This document shows, in pieces, positions 51,786-60,722 of a stretch of DNA of 64,000 bases. The first letter of the stretch is position 1. The number at the start of each line of letters is the position of its first letter. Origin of the DNA: NIOZ-UU35 sp964344175 (GTDB lineage: Bacteria; Chloroflexota; Anaerolineae; Anaerolineales; UBA11858); the NCBI GenBank assembly GCA_964344175.1, contig CAYFMI010000008.1:7091-71090 (forward strand), in the 5' to 3' direction. A program made the position numbers and the translations under genes. The notes under the pieces are model-generated. The model was not told where the DNA came from. It made no database searches and worked only from the letters and a program-made list of their open reading frames with translations.

Positions 51786-53693
51786 ATGTCTAAACCTACC
51801 AAGTATTTCATCATCCTCGCGACCCTGCTGGCCTTATTCAGCAGTATGGCTTGTGTCACAGTCACCCGCGCCTTCGAGAGCGAAGCTCCCTTTGAGAGCG
51901 CGGCCCCACCCCCACCCTCCATAGAGGCTGCCCCGCAAGATGACTTCGACTGCGACGACTGCCCCGACTACGATGATTACGAGTATGACGAAAATGACCG
52001 CCCCATCCTGAGTGGAGAGGAAGAACTACTCGATACCGAACACTTTCGGATACATTACACCACCTCAGGGCGTGATGCGGTGGCTTCGCTGGAATATGTC
52101 AATCAGGTTGCCGAAGCCCTGGAATATTCCTGGCAGGTCGAAATCGACCAGTTCGGCTGGGCTGCTCCGCCGCCCGATGAGGGCATCGGCGGCGACGACC
52201 GCTATGATGTCTACCTGCAAGAGATTCTCTGGGATGGCACTTTTGGCTATACCGAAGGCGGTGAGCAACGCTATCGCGGCGATGGTCAGGCGGGAGATAA
52301 TCCCAATACCCCGGCTATCGAAAAACGCGCTGCGGCCTCCTTTATGGTACTCGACAACGACTACGCCGATTTAGACGAGTTTGCCATTGAGCATTATGCC
52401 GTGCTGGATGTGATGCGCTCAACCGTAGCACACGAATTCAATCACGCCATCCAATTCGGCTACGACGGCGAAGAACCCGCCGACTGGCTTTGGGAAGCCA
52501 CTGCCACCTGGATGCAAGACGAAGTTTACGACGACATCAACGACGGCAACGAAGATCTGTTGGCCGTGTTCAAATCACCCGATAGTTGTCAACTGGCCTA
52601 CGGCGGCGAGCAACGCGTCGAGGACGAGAACCACTGGTACGGCGAGTGGATCTTCATCCGCTTTATTTCTGAGCAATATGGGCATGAGACCGTGCGCGCG
52701 ATCTGGGAACAGAGCGCCCAACTCGACGGGTACGAAGCGATTGAAGCCGCCCTCAACGCCGCCGGAACCACGCTGGATGATACCCTGCGTAACTTCTCTG
52801 TCGCGCTGCTGACGCGGGCCTTCGAAGAAGGCGCCAGCTACCCGGTCTTACGGCTAGAAGGAGAAGCCCGCACCGGCACATTCACCCCCCTCGACGGGGT
52901 TGGTCAGATGGCCGCCGACTATGTTGAAATTCTCGCCGAAGGGCCTCTCACCATCACCCTGGATGCTGAAACACTCGATGGCATTCTCGTCGGTATCGCC
53001 GATGGGCAGGCCAGCCTTTTCTCGCTCACCGATGGCGAGGTGCGTGTCGATAGCGGGCCATTCGATCATCTCTACTTTATCGTTATCAACCCTGAACGCG
53101 CCGAAGGTGAATTCGATTGCTATTTCAGCGAGTACACCATCGACGTGCGCACCGGTGGAGCGCCGCAAGCCGCTGCGCAAACGCTGCCCGCGGCCAATTT
53201 TGAGGCGCCGCAGGTCGAAGAGCTTATGGATCCGGAAGAATATTGGGGCGATGACTATGGCGATGGAGATTACGAGAGCATTGCGGCCCCGCAAGCGCTC
53301 ATCCCCAACTACCTCCCCGCCAATTACGCACTCTACGAAGCGTATATTATGACCGCTGAAGACTTTGGCGAAGATGCGATATGGTATGCGCCCGGAGGCG
53401 GCGAGGTCACCGTAGTTGATTTTTATGGCCCCGGTGATGAAGACTACATTTCTGTCAGTTCGGCCAGCAACCCCTACGCCTCGCTGGACGAATTTCTCAC
53501 CGAAGCCGACTGGGAACCCTACGACGAAGAGTGGCATACGCTCAACGGCATTGACGTACTCATTGAAGACTACACCGATGAATATGGGCCATACAGTATT
53601 GCTACCTACCTGCTCGGCGGTCAATTTATCGTTGTCGAAGGCAGTGTCTCCGTCGCAGAAATGGCAAATGTCGTCGAAAGTTTGTTGAAATAA
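51786..53693 (+). CDS. secreted lipoprotein zinc metalloprotease, HExxH type
   Basis: A 635-aa lipoprotein (signal and lipobox ending in SSMAC at about 23). A strongly acidic Asp/Glu/Tyr linker with DCDDCPDYDDYEY follows. The catalytic domain (about 80-370) has HEFNH (STVAHEFNHAIQFGYDG, about 217-221) and a downstream WEATATWMQDEVYDDIN glutamate, which fits gluzincins. The rest has beta-rich repeats, including a final domain that resembles a DUF4367-like sequence (ADYSIATYLLGGQFIVVEG region). The protein probably degrades proteins at the cell surface. AAAGGAG precedes the ATG. Confidence 0.7.
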   Translation: MSKPTKYFIILATLLALFSSMACVTVTRAFESEAPFESAAPPPPSIEAAPQDDFDCDDCPDYDDYEYDENDRPILSGEEELLDTEHFRIHYTTSGRDAVASLEYVNQVAEALEYSWQVEIDQFGWAAPPPDEGIGGDDRYDVYLQEILWDGTFGYTEGGEQRYRGDGQAGDNPNTPAIEKRAAASFMVLDNDYADLDEFAIEHYAVLDVMRSTVAHEFNHAIQFGYDGEEPADWLWEATATWMQDEVYDDINDGNEDLLAVFKSPDSCQLAYGGEQRVEDENHWYGEWIFIRFISEQYGHETVRAIWEQSAQLDGYEAIEAALNAAGTTLDDTLRNFSVALLTRAFEEGASYPVLRLEGEARTGTFTPLDGVGQMAADYVEILAEGPLTITLDAETLDGILVGIADGQASLFSLTDGEVRVDSGPFDHLYFIVINPERAEGEFDCYFSEYTIDVRTGGAPQAAAQTLPAANFEAPQVEELMDPEEYWGDDYGDGDYESIAAPQALIPNYLPANYALYEAYIMTAEDFGEDAIWYAPGGGEVTVVDFYGPGDEDYISVSSASNPYASLDEFLTEADWEPYDEEWHTLNGIDVLIEDYTDEYGPYSIATYLLGGQFIVVEGSVSVAEMANVVESLLK

Positions 53694-53702
53694 CCTTATC
53701 CC

Positions 53703-53789
53703 TAAACCCGGGAAAGCCCGACAATAGGGGCGCGTAGCCCCCCACGCCCTTATTGTCGGAATATCTTTTATCGAACTGCGTCAATCCTA
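53703..53789 (-). mobile_element. hairpin MITE, copy D (one end decayed)
   Basis: 87 bp on the minus strand: TAGGATTGACGCAGTTCGAT end intact, hairpin CCGACAATA...TATTGTCGG, the other end shortened to a CTTTCCCGGGTTTA form. Flanks ATCCC (53698-53702) and ATCCT (53790-53794) agree at four of five bases. It lies between the protease gene and the histidine-kinase gene and touches the latter's start region. Confidence 0.75.
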
Positions 53790-53794
53790 ATCCT

Positions 53795-55282
53795 ATGAAA
53801 ACGATGCAAACCAAACTCACACTTTCCCATCTCGCCGTCACACTCATCACGGTGCTCAGCCTCTCAACGCTGATTGCGGGGGGCTATCTCATCTACCTGA
53901 AAACAGATCTCCCGGCACAATGGGCCGGCGACGAAGCCTGGTATATTGCCAATGAAATTGCCTGGCAGCTCGAGACCACCCCCCTGACAACCGAATTCGC
54001 CCAGGCGTTTATTTGGGATTACGGCTTTGTGCCGGTCGGTGAAACCGATGGCGACAACCTATATTATGAAGATTGGCTGGTGATTCTCGCTCCTGGTGGG
54101 GAGGTGATAGCCAGTAACGATGCCTGGCGCTACCCCCCAGGAGCATCGCCCGACCTGAGCCAACTACCGGGGTGGGATAGTGAACTCTTCGCCGCAGAGA
54201 CAGCCCTGGCAGGCTCTGAAGAGCTGGTGACCTATGCCGTCGGCGGCGAAGACCACATTGGGCAGGCCGCCATCATTACTGAGAATGGCACTCATCTTGG
54301 CTGGGTATACTTGCGCATTGGGGGCGTTGGGGTCCCTTATAGCTCTGGCGAAACCCTGACCGCACTGGGGATAGTTATTTTAGTCGCCGGGGTAATTGCT
54401 TTGCTTGTCTCCGGCCTGAGTGGAAACTGGCTGGCGCGTTCGTTCAGCCGCCGGCTGCGCCGCATGAAGCAGGCCAGCGCAGCCCTGGCCGCCGGTGACT
54501 TAGACAGCCGTGTGCCAATTGAAGGGGAGGATGAAATTGCCCAGGTAGGAGAGCAATTCAACCTCATGGCCAACCAGATCAGCGCTCAAATGCACGATCT
54601 GCGTTCACTGGTTGAGCGCAACACCATGCTGGCCGAAGAAGCCCGCGCCCTGGCCGCCATTGATGAGCGCAACCGCCTGGCCCGCGAACTCCACGACGCT
54701 GTCAAGCAGCAAGTTTTCGCACTCAGCCTGTCGGCCAACGCGGTGCGTCAATTGCTCGAAAAAGCCCCCCAACAAGCCCATGCCCGCCTCTCCCAACTGG
54801 AAGGGCAGGCCCGCGACATTCACCTGGAAATGGATGCCATCATTAAGCAACTGCGCCCCGCTTCGCTAGGGGATGAGGGGCTGGCATCCGCTTTGAGGCA
54901 GTTATCGGCCAAATGGCAAGATCAACACCAAACCCCAGTCGTGTTGCGCATTCAAGGGGAACGCGAACTCCCCCTGGGGGTAGAACAGGCCTTATTCCGT
55001 ATTTCCCAAGAAGTACTCAACAATATCGCCAAACACGCCCAGGCAACCCAGGTAACTATGCTGCTGGAATACGGCAGCGAACGCATTACGCTACGCATCG
55101 AAGATGATGGCATGGGCTTCGATATGGCGAAGACCGCCGCATCATCGTCTTTAGGGCTGCGCAGCATTCAAGAACGCGCCGATGAAATCAACGCCGTGCT
55201 CGATATTCGCAGTGCGGCAGGCGAAGGCTGCTTGGTGCAATTGCAAGCGGCCCTGCACGAATTTGGCAGTCTCCATACGTAA
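53795..55282 (+). CDS. NarL-type sensor histidine kinase
   Basis: A 495-aa membrane kinase. TM1 at about 14-38, an extracellular sensor domain (about 40-190) rich in Trp and Tyr, TM2 at about 200-220, HAMP (about 220-275), HisKA_3 with the phospho-His in RLARELHDAVKQQVFALSLS (about 310), and HATPase (LRIEDDGMGFD, SLGLRSIQERA). No ribosome-binding site; MITE copy D ends 5 bp before the ATG and may have displaced it. The response regulator gene follows after 26 bp. Confidence 0.9.
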   Translation: MKTMQTKLTLSHLAVTLITVLSLSTLIAGGYLIYLKTDLPAQWAGDEAWYIANEIAWQLETTPLTTEFAQAFIWDYGFVPVGETDGDNLYYEDWLVILAPGGEVIASNDAWRYPPGASPDLSQLPGWDSELFAAETALAGSEELVTYAVGGEDHIGQAAIITENGTHLGWVYLRIGGVGVPYSSGETLTALGIVILVAGVIALLVSGLSGNWLARSFSRRLRRMKQASAALAAGDLDSRVPIEGEDEIAQVGEQFNLMANQISAQMHDLRSLVERNTMLAEEARALAAIDERNRLARELHDAVKQQVFALSLSANAVRQLLEKAPQQAHARLSQLEGQARDIHLEMDAIIKQLRPASLGDEGLASALRQLSAKWQDQHQTPVVLRIQGERELPLGVEQALFRISQEVLNNIAKHAQATQVTMLLEYGSERITLRIEDDGMGFDMAKTAASSSLGLRSIQERADEINAVLDIRSAAGEGCLVQLQAALHEFGSLHT

Positions 55283-55308
55283 AGATAATTAGGAGTTTTC
55301 TCGATACG

Positions 55309-55959
55309 ATGACCGAAAAAATCAGCGTTTTCATTGTTGACGACCATCCCATTGTGCGGCAAGGGCTGCGCCAACTGCTGGAAGTCCAAGACGACCTGAC
55401 AGTAGCCGGAGAAGCCGAAGACGGCCGCAGCGCCCTTGAGCAGATTCAAAGAAACCCGCCCGATGTCGTCTTGATGGATTTAGTCATGCCGGGGATGACC
55501 GGCGTAGAGGCCACCCGCGCCATCCGCGAGATCAGCCCACACACGCAGGTGGTTGTACTCACCAGCCATCACGAAGATGCGCTGGTTTTCCCGGCGATTA
55601 AAGCCGGGGCATTGAGCTACCTGCTAAAAAGTTCACTGCCCGGCGAAGTGCTAGATGCCGTGCGCGCTGCCGCCCGCCATGAAGCCCGTTTGCATCCCCG
55701 CATTGCCAAACGCCTGATGGAAGAGATCTCCGGCGACGCCCCCGCGCTGGAAAGCCTCACCCCGCGCGAGTTGGAAGTGCTCAAGCTCATCGCCCAGGGT
55801 TTCGATAACCGCCAGATCGCCAAAGCGTTGGTGGTGAGCGAGAAAACCGTCAAAACCCATGTCAGCAATATTCTCAGCAAATTACAACTCGCCGACCGTA
55901 CCCAGGCGGCCATCTTCGCCATTCGGCAGCGCGTTGTTCCGCTTGACGAAGAGAGTTGA
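55309..55959 (+). CDS. NarL/LuxR-type response regulator
   Basis: A 216-aa regulator. The receiver domain (VFIVDDHPIVRQGLRQLLE, phospho-Asp in VVLMDLVMPGMTG at about 57, LLKSSLPGEVL) is joined to a LuxR HTH (LTPRELEVLKLIAQGFDNRQIA, VKTHVSNILSKLQLADR). It forms a two-component pair with the upstream kinase. AGGAG lies before the ATG. Confidence 0.93.
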   Translation: MTEKISVFIVDDHPIVRQGLRQLLEVQDDLTVAGEAEDGRSALEQIQRNPPDVVLMDLVMPGMTGVEATRAIREISPHTQVVVLTSHHEDALVFPAIKAGALSYLLKSSLPGEVLDAVRAAARHEARLHPRIAKRLMEEISGDAPALESLTPRELEVLKLIAQGFDNRQIAKALVVSEKTVKTHVSNILSKLQLADRTQAAIFAIRQRVVPLDEES

Positions 55960-56098
55960 TAGGTTCTGCAAGTTCCCCCGGCGATAATTGCAACAAGGTT
56001 TGACCTCCTTGCAAACAACGCAGCACAGCCCGCGCTGCGTTGTACACATTCGCTGTGCGCTTCGTGCCTCTGAGATAGACAAGAAAAAAGGAAACTTC

Positions 56099-57256
56099 AT
56101 GCGTAAAGTCGCCATCATCGGAATCGGGCAAACACCGGTATCGGAACATTGGGATAAATCGCTGCTGGTGTTGGCCGGGGAAGCTGTATTAGCCGCGCTG
56201 GAAGATGCCGAAATGAAAGCTGCCCAGGCGTTGTATGTCGGCAATATGCTCTCCGGGGTATTGGATCGACAGGAGCATCTTGGCACACTGATTGCCGATT
56301 GGGTAGGCATGCGCGGGCACGAGGCTATGAAAATCGAAGCGGCATGCGGATCGGGGGCCGCCGCGTTCCGCATGGGGTTGATGGCGGTTTCATCCGGGGA
56401 GATCGACAGCGCTGTGGTGGTGGGGGTTGAAAAGATGACCGATTCGCTCCCCGGCGAAACCACCGCCGGTCTTGCTACGGCTGCCGATGCCGACTGGGAG
56501 ATCGTCCACGGGCTTTCCTTTATCAGCTTAAACGCTCTCATCATGCGCCGTTACCTCTATGAATACAACTGGAAACACGAAGATTTCGCTCCCTTCTCAA
56601 TCCATGCCCATGCTAATGCTCTACACAACCCCAACGCCCGCCTGCATATCCCCTTGACCAAAGAAAAATATATCAGGGCGCCCATGGTTTCCGATCCGAT
56701 CAATTTGATGGATTCTTCAGCGATTGGCGATGGCGCTGCCGCCGTTGTGATCATGCCTGCCGATCTATTGCCCCGCCGCGCAGACCGGCCCCTGATTCGC
56801 GTGGCAGGCTCCGGAGCGGCCACCGATACAATCGCCGTTCATGACCGCCGTGATGCCTTGTGGCTCTCAGCAGCCGAGAAATCGTCTAAGCAAGCCTACC
56901 AGCAAGCCGGTATGGGGCCGGGTGATATCGACTTCTTTGAGTTGCACGACGCCTTTTCGATCATGTCGGCGCTCTCTCTGGAAGCCTCGGGTTTTGCCGA
57001 GCGCGGCCAGGGGCCACGCCTGGGGCTGGATGCTGACATCAAGATCGGGGGGCGCATTCCCATCACCACTCGCGGCGGATTGAAGGCCCGCGGCCATCCG
57101 GTTGGGGCCACTGGCATGTATCAAATTGTCGAAGCCGTTGAGCAGTTACGCGGCGATGCCAATGGCTCTCAAGTCGAGGGAGCCAAAATTGGCATGACAC
57201 AAAATATCGGTGGCAGTGGTGCAACCATCCTGACACACATCCTCAAAGCCGGTTAG
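56099..57256 (+). CDS. thiolase-family acyltransferase (SCP2-thiolase-like)
   Basis: A 385-aa thiolase-fold protein. The nucleophilic Cys lies in KIEAACGSGAAAFRMG (about 84), the HDAF segment (LHDAFSIMSALSLE) replaces the HEAF of bacterial thiolases, and GGRIPITTRGGLKARGHPVGATG is near the C-terminus. These archaeal/SCPx-like enzymes often act on acetoacetyl-CoA with a small OB-fold partner; none is adjacent. The ATG at 56099 has AAAAAAGGA upstream; the longer frame to 55988 is not used. Confidence 0.85.
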   Translation: MRKVAIIGIGQTPVSEHWDKSLLVLAGEAVLAALEDAEMKAAQALYVGNMLSGVLDRQEHLGTLIADWVGMRGHEAMKIEAACGSGAAAFRMGLMAVSSGEIDSAVVVGVEKMTDSLPGETTAGLATAADADWEIVHGLSFISLNALIMRRYLYEYNWKHEDFAPFSIHAHANALHNPNARLHIPLTKEKYIRAPMVSDPINLMDSSAIGDGAAAVVIMPADLLPRRADRPLIRVAGSGAATDTIAVHDRRDALWLSAAEKSSKQAYQQAGMGPGDIDFFELHDAFSIMSALSLEASGFAERGQGPRLGLDADIKIGGRIPITTRGGLKARGHPVGATGMYQIVEAVEQLRGDANGSQVEGAKIGMTQNIGGSGATILTHILKAG

Positions 57257-57265
57257 CACGCATCG

Positions 57266-58036
57266 ATGTCCGTGCAGACTCAGTCTACGTCTGGAGCCAG
57301 TGTAACGCCCAAAGGCAAAAATGCCTGGGAACTGTCTATCCCGGCAGGCCCGCAAGGGAACTACCGGCTGGCGCAGGTAGATGACTACAGTTCCAAGAAA
57401 CGCAGCGACTTTCTATGGCATTCCCCTCTAACGCTGCGTTTACGCGCTCGTGTCTCGCATGCATGTATTCCAGGCACCTGGGGGTTTGGGCTATGGAATG
57501 ATCCGTTCAGTCTTTCTTTTGGCTTTGGCGGCGGCACACGCCGCCTTCCTGTTTTACCTAATGCGGCCTGGTTTTTCTTTGCTTCTCCCCAGAATTATCT
57601 TTCGTTACGCGATGATCTGCCCGCCAATGGCTTCCTGGCAGCGACCTTTCGCTCTCCCCCTTTGTCACCGGCGCTCCTGGCCGCTGGGGCGCCGGCCCTC
57701 CCCTTACTAACGTGGAAACCCGGCGCCCGTTTGTTTCGCCGCCTGGCGCGTCAGATCATTCGCCAAGATGCCGCTCATCTCAACCTGGAGCCTACACAAT
57801 GGCATACCTATACCCTTGCCTGGCGCTCCAACTCAGTTGCCTTTTCGGTGAATGATGAATGTATCTTTACCTCCCCAATAGCCCCGTGTGCACCGTTGGG
57901 AACAGTGATCTGGCTCGATAATCAGTATGCAGCTTTGCGTCCTGACGGCAGGCTGAATTTTGGAACACTACCTACAAAAGAAGAGCACTTCATTGCAATC
58001 GAGGCGCTCGAAGTTACTCCCCTGCATCCGACGTAG
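57266..58036 (+). CDS. beta-sandwich protein of unknown function
   Basis: A 256-aa protein. TWGFGLWNDPFSLSFGFGGG and PTQWHTYTLAWRSNSVAFSVND with a closing WLDNQYAALRPDG resemble concanavalin-like glucanase/lectin folds (family-16 hydrolase-like), but I see no clear catalytic pair. No signal peptide. It overlaps the 3' end of the convergent otsA gene by 23 bp. It might bind or act on a sugar. Confidence 0.55.
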   Translation: MSVQTQSTSGASVTPKGKNAWELSIPAGPQGNYRLAQVDDYSSKKRSDFLWHSPLTLRLRARVSHACIPGTWGFGLWNDPFSLSFGFGGGTRRLPVLPNAAWFFFASPQNYLSLRDDLPANGFLAATFRSPPLSPALLAAGAPALPLLTWKPGARLFRRLARQIIRQDAAHLNLEPTQWHTYTLAWRSNSVAFSVNDECIFTSPIAPCAPLGTVIWLDNQYAALRPDGRLNFGTLPTKEEHFIAIEALEVTPLHPT

Positions 58037-59483
58037 TCAATGCATTCAGGGCATCTTTTACCTGAGCAGCAAACCAGTGCTTCACACCGGTTTGTTGCAC
58101 ATGTGTGCGCATCTTATCTGCCCGATGTTTACGCTCATCCCGAGGCATCACCAAAGCCTGGTGCATCGCTTCGGTTGTGCCATAAATATCAAACGGGGAA
58201 ATCGATAAGGCAAACTCGCCTAATTCTTCGTAAGCCCCGGCGCTCTCTGATAGCACCAAAACACCATCGCGCTGATTCACCAACACCCCCTCTTTAGCGA
58301 CCAGGTTCATCCCATCAACGAGCGGATTGACCAACAAAACCGAATATAATTGCATGGCTGCAATTGCCCGATGGTAGTTGTCGCCAACTATGATGCGTAC
58401 CGGCTCCCATAGCGAATCGCTATACTCGGCGTTTATCAAACCGGCTTCGGCCATGATCTCCCGCAAATAATCTTGATACTGCTCAACTTCCATGCGCGAG
58501 GGAACCAATAGCGCAAACATTTGCACCCGCCCGCGATGTTCAGGGTATTTTTCTATCAATGTTCGATAGGCGCGTAATCCTCGCAGGATATTCTTACTCG
58601 GCTCGATGCGGTCAACTCTCAAAATTAGATCGCGGTCGCCAATATAATTGATCAACTGCGCTTTTAAGAGTTTTGTTTCAGTTTCTTCTGAAAGCTCTTG
58701 CACTTTGGTCACATCCACCGAAATAGGGTAAGCTTGCGCATTGACGAGGCGATCGCGGTAATGAATTGAATTTCGGCTTCCTTTTGTATGGGCATCCTTC
58801 AAATAGAAACGGCAAGTTTGAATGAAATTGAAGGCATCTTTAGTTGTTTGAAACCCCACTCGATCTGAGGCCAGCAAACTGGATAGCATGGAGTTCCGAA
58901 TCTTGCGCGGCAGAATTTGCCACGCATCAGGGCTAGGCCAGGGGATGTGGACAAACGGTTGAATTTGTACCCGATCCCCCAGTTGGTTTCGCAAGAAGTG
59001 TGCGGTCATATAAAGGTGATAATCTTGCGGAAAGATGATAATCGGTTGATCGGCGTTTTTTACGCTCTCGGCGATTGTATCGGCAAACAGTTGATTCACT
59101 TTCAAATAGCCGGTTTTCCATGCCTGCCAGGTTTCTTCGGTTATGTTGGGTGTTCGCGGGGCATCCCATAGCTGATGATGGATAAACCATAACAAGGGAT
59201 TAGAAATGATATTGTAGTATCCCTCGTAGGCATCTGCATCTGGGATGACCAGGCGCATCATGATCCCTTCGACATTCTGAGGCGCATGGGCTTGCTCTTT
59301 GGCCCAAAGGCGGTCATCAGGACTCATTGCCGCAGCAACCCATAAAACTTCATGTTCTGTTGCTAAAGTTCCTAATGCCGTAACCAGTCCCCCAGACCCT
59401 CGTTGGACATCAAACGTACCATCACGTTTTTTTTGAAATGAGTAAGGCCCTCGATTAGATGCAATTACAATAAGTGGTTTCAT
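58014..59483 (-). CDS. otsA: alpha,alpha-trehalose-phosphate synthase (GT20)
   Basis: A 489-aa retaining glycosyltransferase that joins UDP- or ADP-glucose to glucose-6-phosphate. IVIASNRGPYSFQ and GGLVTALG (N-terminal loop), QDYHLYMTAHFLR, LRVDRIEPSKNILRGLRAY and NPLVDGMNLVAKEGVLVN (donor-binding) mark the family. No trehalose phosphatase is adjacent. The end overlaps the preceding convergent gene by 23 bp. No strong ribosome-binding site precedes the ATG. Confidence 0.92.
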   Translation of the reverse strand: MKPLIVIASNRGPYSFQKKRDGTFDVQRGSGGLVTALGTLATEHEVLWVAAAMSPDDRLWAKEQAHAPQNVEGIMMRLVIPDADAYEGYYNIISNPLLWFIHHQLWDAPRTPNITEETWQAWKTGYLKVNQLFADTIAESVKNADQPIIIFPQDYHLYMTAHFLRNQLGDRVQIQPFVHIPWPSPDAWQILPRKIRNSMLSSLLASDRVGFQTTKDAFNFIQTCRFYLKDAHTKGSRNSIHYRDRLVNAQAYPISVDVTKVQELSEETETKLLKAQLINYIGDRDLILRVDRIEPSKNILRGLRAYRTLIEKYPEHRGRVQMFALLVPSRMEVEQYQDYLREIMAEAGLINAEYSDSLWEPVRIIVGDNYHRAIAAMQLYSVLLVNPLVDGMNLVAKEGVLVNQRDGVLVLSESAGAYEELGEFALSISPFDIYGTTEAMHQALVMPRDERKHRADKMRTHVQQTGVKHWFAAQVKDALNALTTSDAGE

Positions 59484-60224
59484 AGGTTTATGGACTTCGT
59501 TGATTTTTGCCTTAACATATACACAAGTGTAACATGATATGTTAAGGTAGTAATCTTAGTAGGGGCTGGGGATATGTGGACAACCGCAATGAAATGAAAA
59601 GAAAGGCCTATATACAGGGGATACTTTTCTTCGCATCCCCACATAACGTGTCTTTACAGTGCTTTTTTCTCCCCAGCGCAGTGGGGGAGAAAACGCGAAA
59701 AACTTTAGATAAAATAGCCCTAAAAAGAGCTTTCCGAAGATCTGGAATAAGAAAAACCTGCACCCCCACATATGGGGGTGCTAAAAACTTTGTGCGCGAA
59801 TAATTAGAACGAGTTTTCAACAATCTGAGGTACTTTTCCACAGTTTTTGCCGAGTTATCCACAGAATAAGAAAAAAGGCATGCTCTCAGGCTGTTGAAAC
59901 ACATCCCAGATATGGGACACTTTGCTCATATGGCGGCCTATATTTGACACGCCTTTCCCGGCAAAGTATAATGACCCCCCGGTGGATCGCGAATATCCGG
60001 CAGCGAGCATTGGGGGAAAAGAAATGCTACCAAGTGAAACCTTTTTGAGAAACTTGCATCTCAATAGTGTTACAGCGAATTTGTAATTACTCAACCTGGA
60101 ACCGGAAGAGGCCGAAAACAGGGTATGCGTGGGGAGCATAGCCCCCCACGCATACCCTGTTTTGATAAGATCTCTACGGAAATTCGAGCTGAGTAGATAC
60201 GATAATTTTTGGAGGTATTTTTTC
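59484..60224. other. 741-bp AT-rich intergenic region with DnaA-box-like sites
   Basis: Contains TGTGGACAA (59575-59583), TTTTCCACA (59834-59842) and TTATCCACA (59855-59863). The last two are in the same orientation 21 bp apart, a pattern of replication origins or DnaA-titration sites. Several hairpins are also present: TTCTCCCC/GGGGGAGAA (near 59668-59694) and GCACCCCCA/TGGGGGTGC (near 59760-59781). No gene is supported. Confidence 0.4.
60115..60163. repeat. 20-bp perfect hairpin before the OsmC gene
   Basis: AAAACAGGGTATGCGTGGGG (60115-60134) and its exact complement (60144-60163) flank a 9-nt loop. The CCGAAAA..AGGG edge resembles the hairpin MITE core, but no TAGG ends were found. Confidence 0.65.
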
Positions 60225-60632
60225 ATGGAAATGGTGATCGATTTTCCCGGTGGAGCACGCGTAGATGCCCATTTTGGCCCGTACACTGTCGCAACCGACC
60301 AGCCCCCAATGGGCGGCGGAACAGGCGCTGCACCGACACCTTTTGCAGTCTTTCTTTCTTCTTTAGGGACCTGCGCGGGGATCTATGTATTGGGCTTTTG
60401 CCGCCAGCGCGGGCTAAACCCCGAAGGAATCCGCATTGTTCAACGTATGTACAATGATCCGGCCAATTATGGCATGTTAGGAAAGATCGAGCTGGAGATT
60501 CAGGTTCCACCCGATTTTCCTGAGAAGTATCACAGCGCATTGGTGCGCGCCGCCGATCAGTGTGCTGTCAAAAAACACTTTGAGCATCCCCCAGAATTTG
60601 ATATTCATACCATGCAAGTGGAAGTTGCCTGA
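60225..60632 (+). CDS. OsmC-family protein
   Basis: A 135-aa protein of the OsmC/Ohr fold: PFAVFLSSLGTCAGIYVLGF (about 42-61) holds the first redox Cys, and AADQCAVKKHF near 110 the second. The family reduces organic or fatty-acid hydroperoxides. The ATG at 60225 has GGAGGT at 60211-60216; an upstream in-frame ATG at 60129 lies inside the hairpin and is not used. Confidence 0.88.
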   Translation: MEMVIDFPGGARVDAHFGPYTVATDQPPMGGGTGAAPTPFAVFLSSLGTCAGIYVLGFCRQRGLNPEGIRIVQRMYNDPANYGMLGKIELEIQVPPDFPEKYHSALVRAADQCAVKKHFEHPPEFDIHTMQVEVA

Positions 60633-60638
60633 AGCAGC

Positions 60639-60684
60639 AACCATGCACCCCAAAATGACTATTCGGGGTGCATGGTTGTTTTTT
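60639..60684 (+). terminator. terminator after the OsmC gene
   Basis: AACCATGCACCCC and GGGGTGCATGGTT form a perfect 13-bp stem followed by GTTTTTT. Confidence 0.9.
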
Positions 60685-60722
60685 GATGATTTGTGCGCGT
60701 GGTATCCTGTAAGCAGAATAAA

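Noticed and set aside
51497..51922. 141-codon minus-strand frame
   Set aside because: It overlaps two better genes, including the signal peptide of the secreted protease; only a short middle part looks protein-like, so it was noted as a possible relic.
60115..60163. 20-bp hairpin as another MITE copy
   Set aside because: The CCGAAAA edge is similar, but the terminal repeats and 5-bp duplication are missing, so it is listed only as a hairpin.
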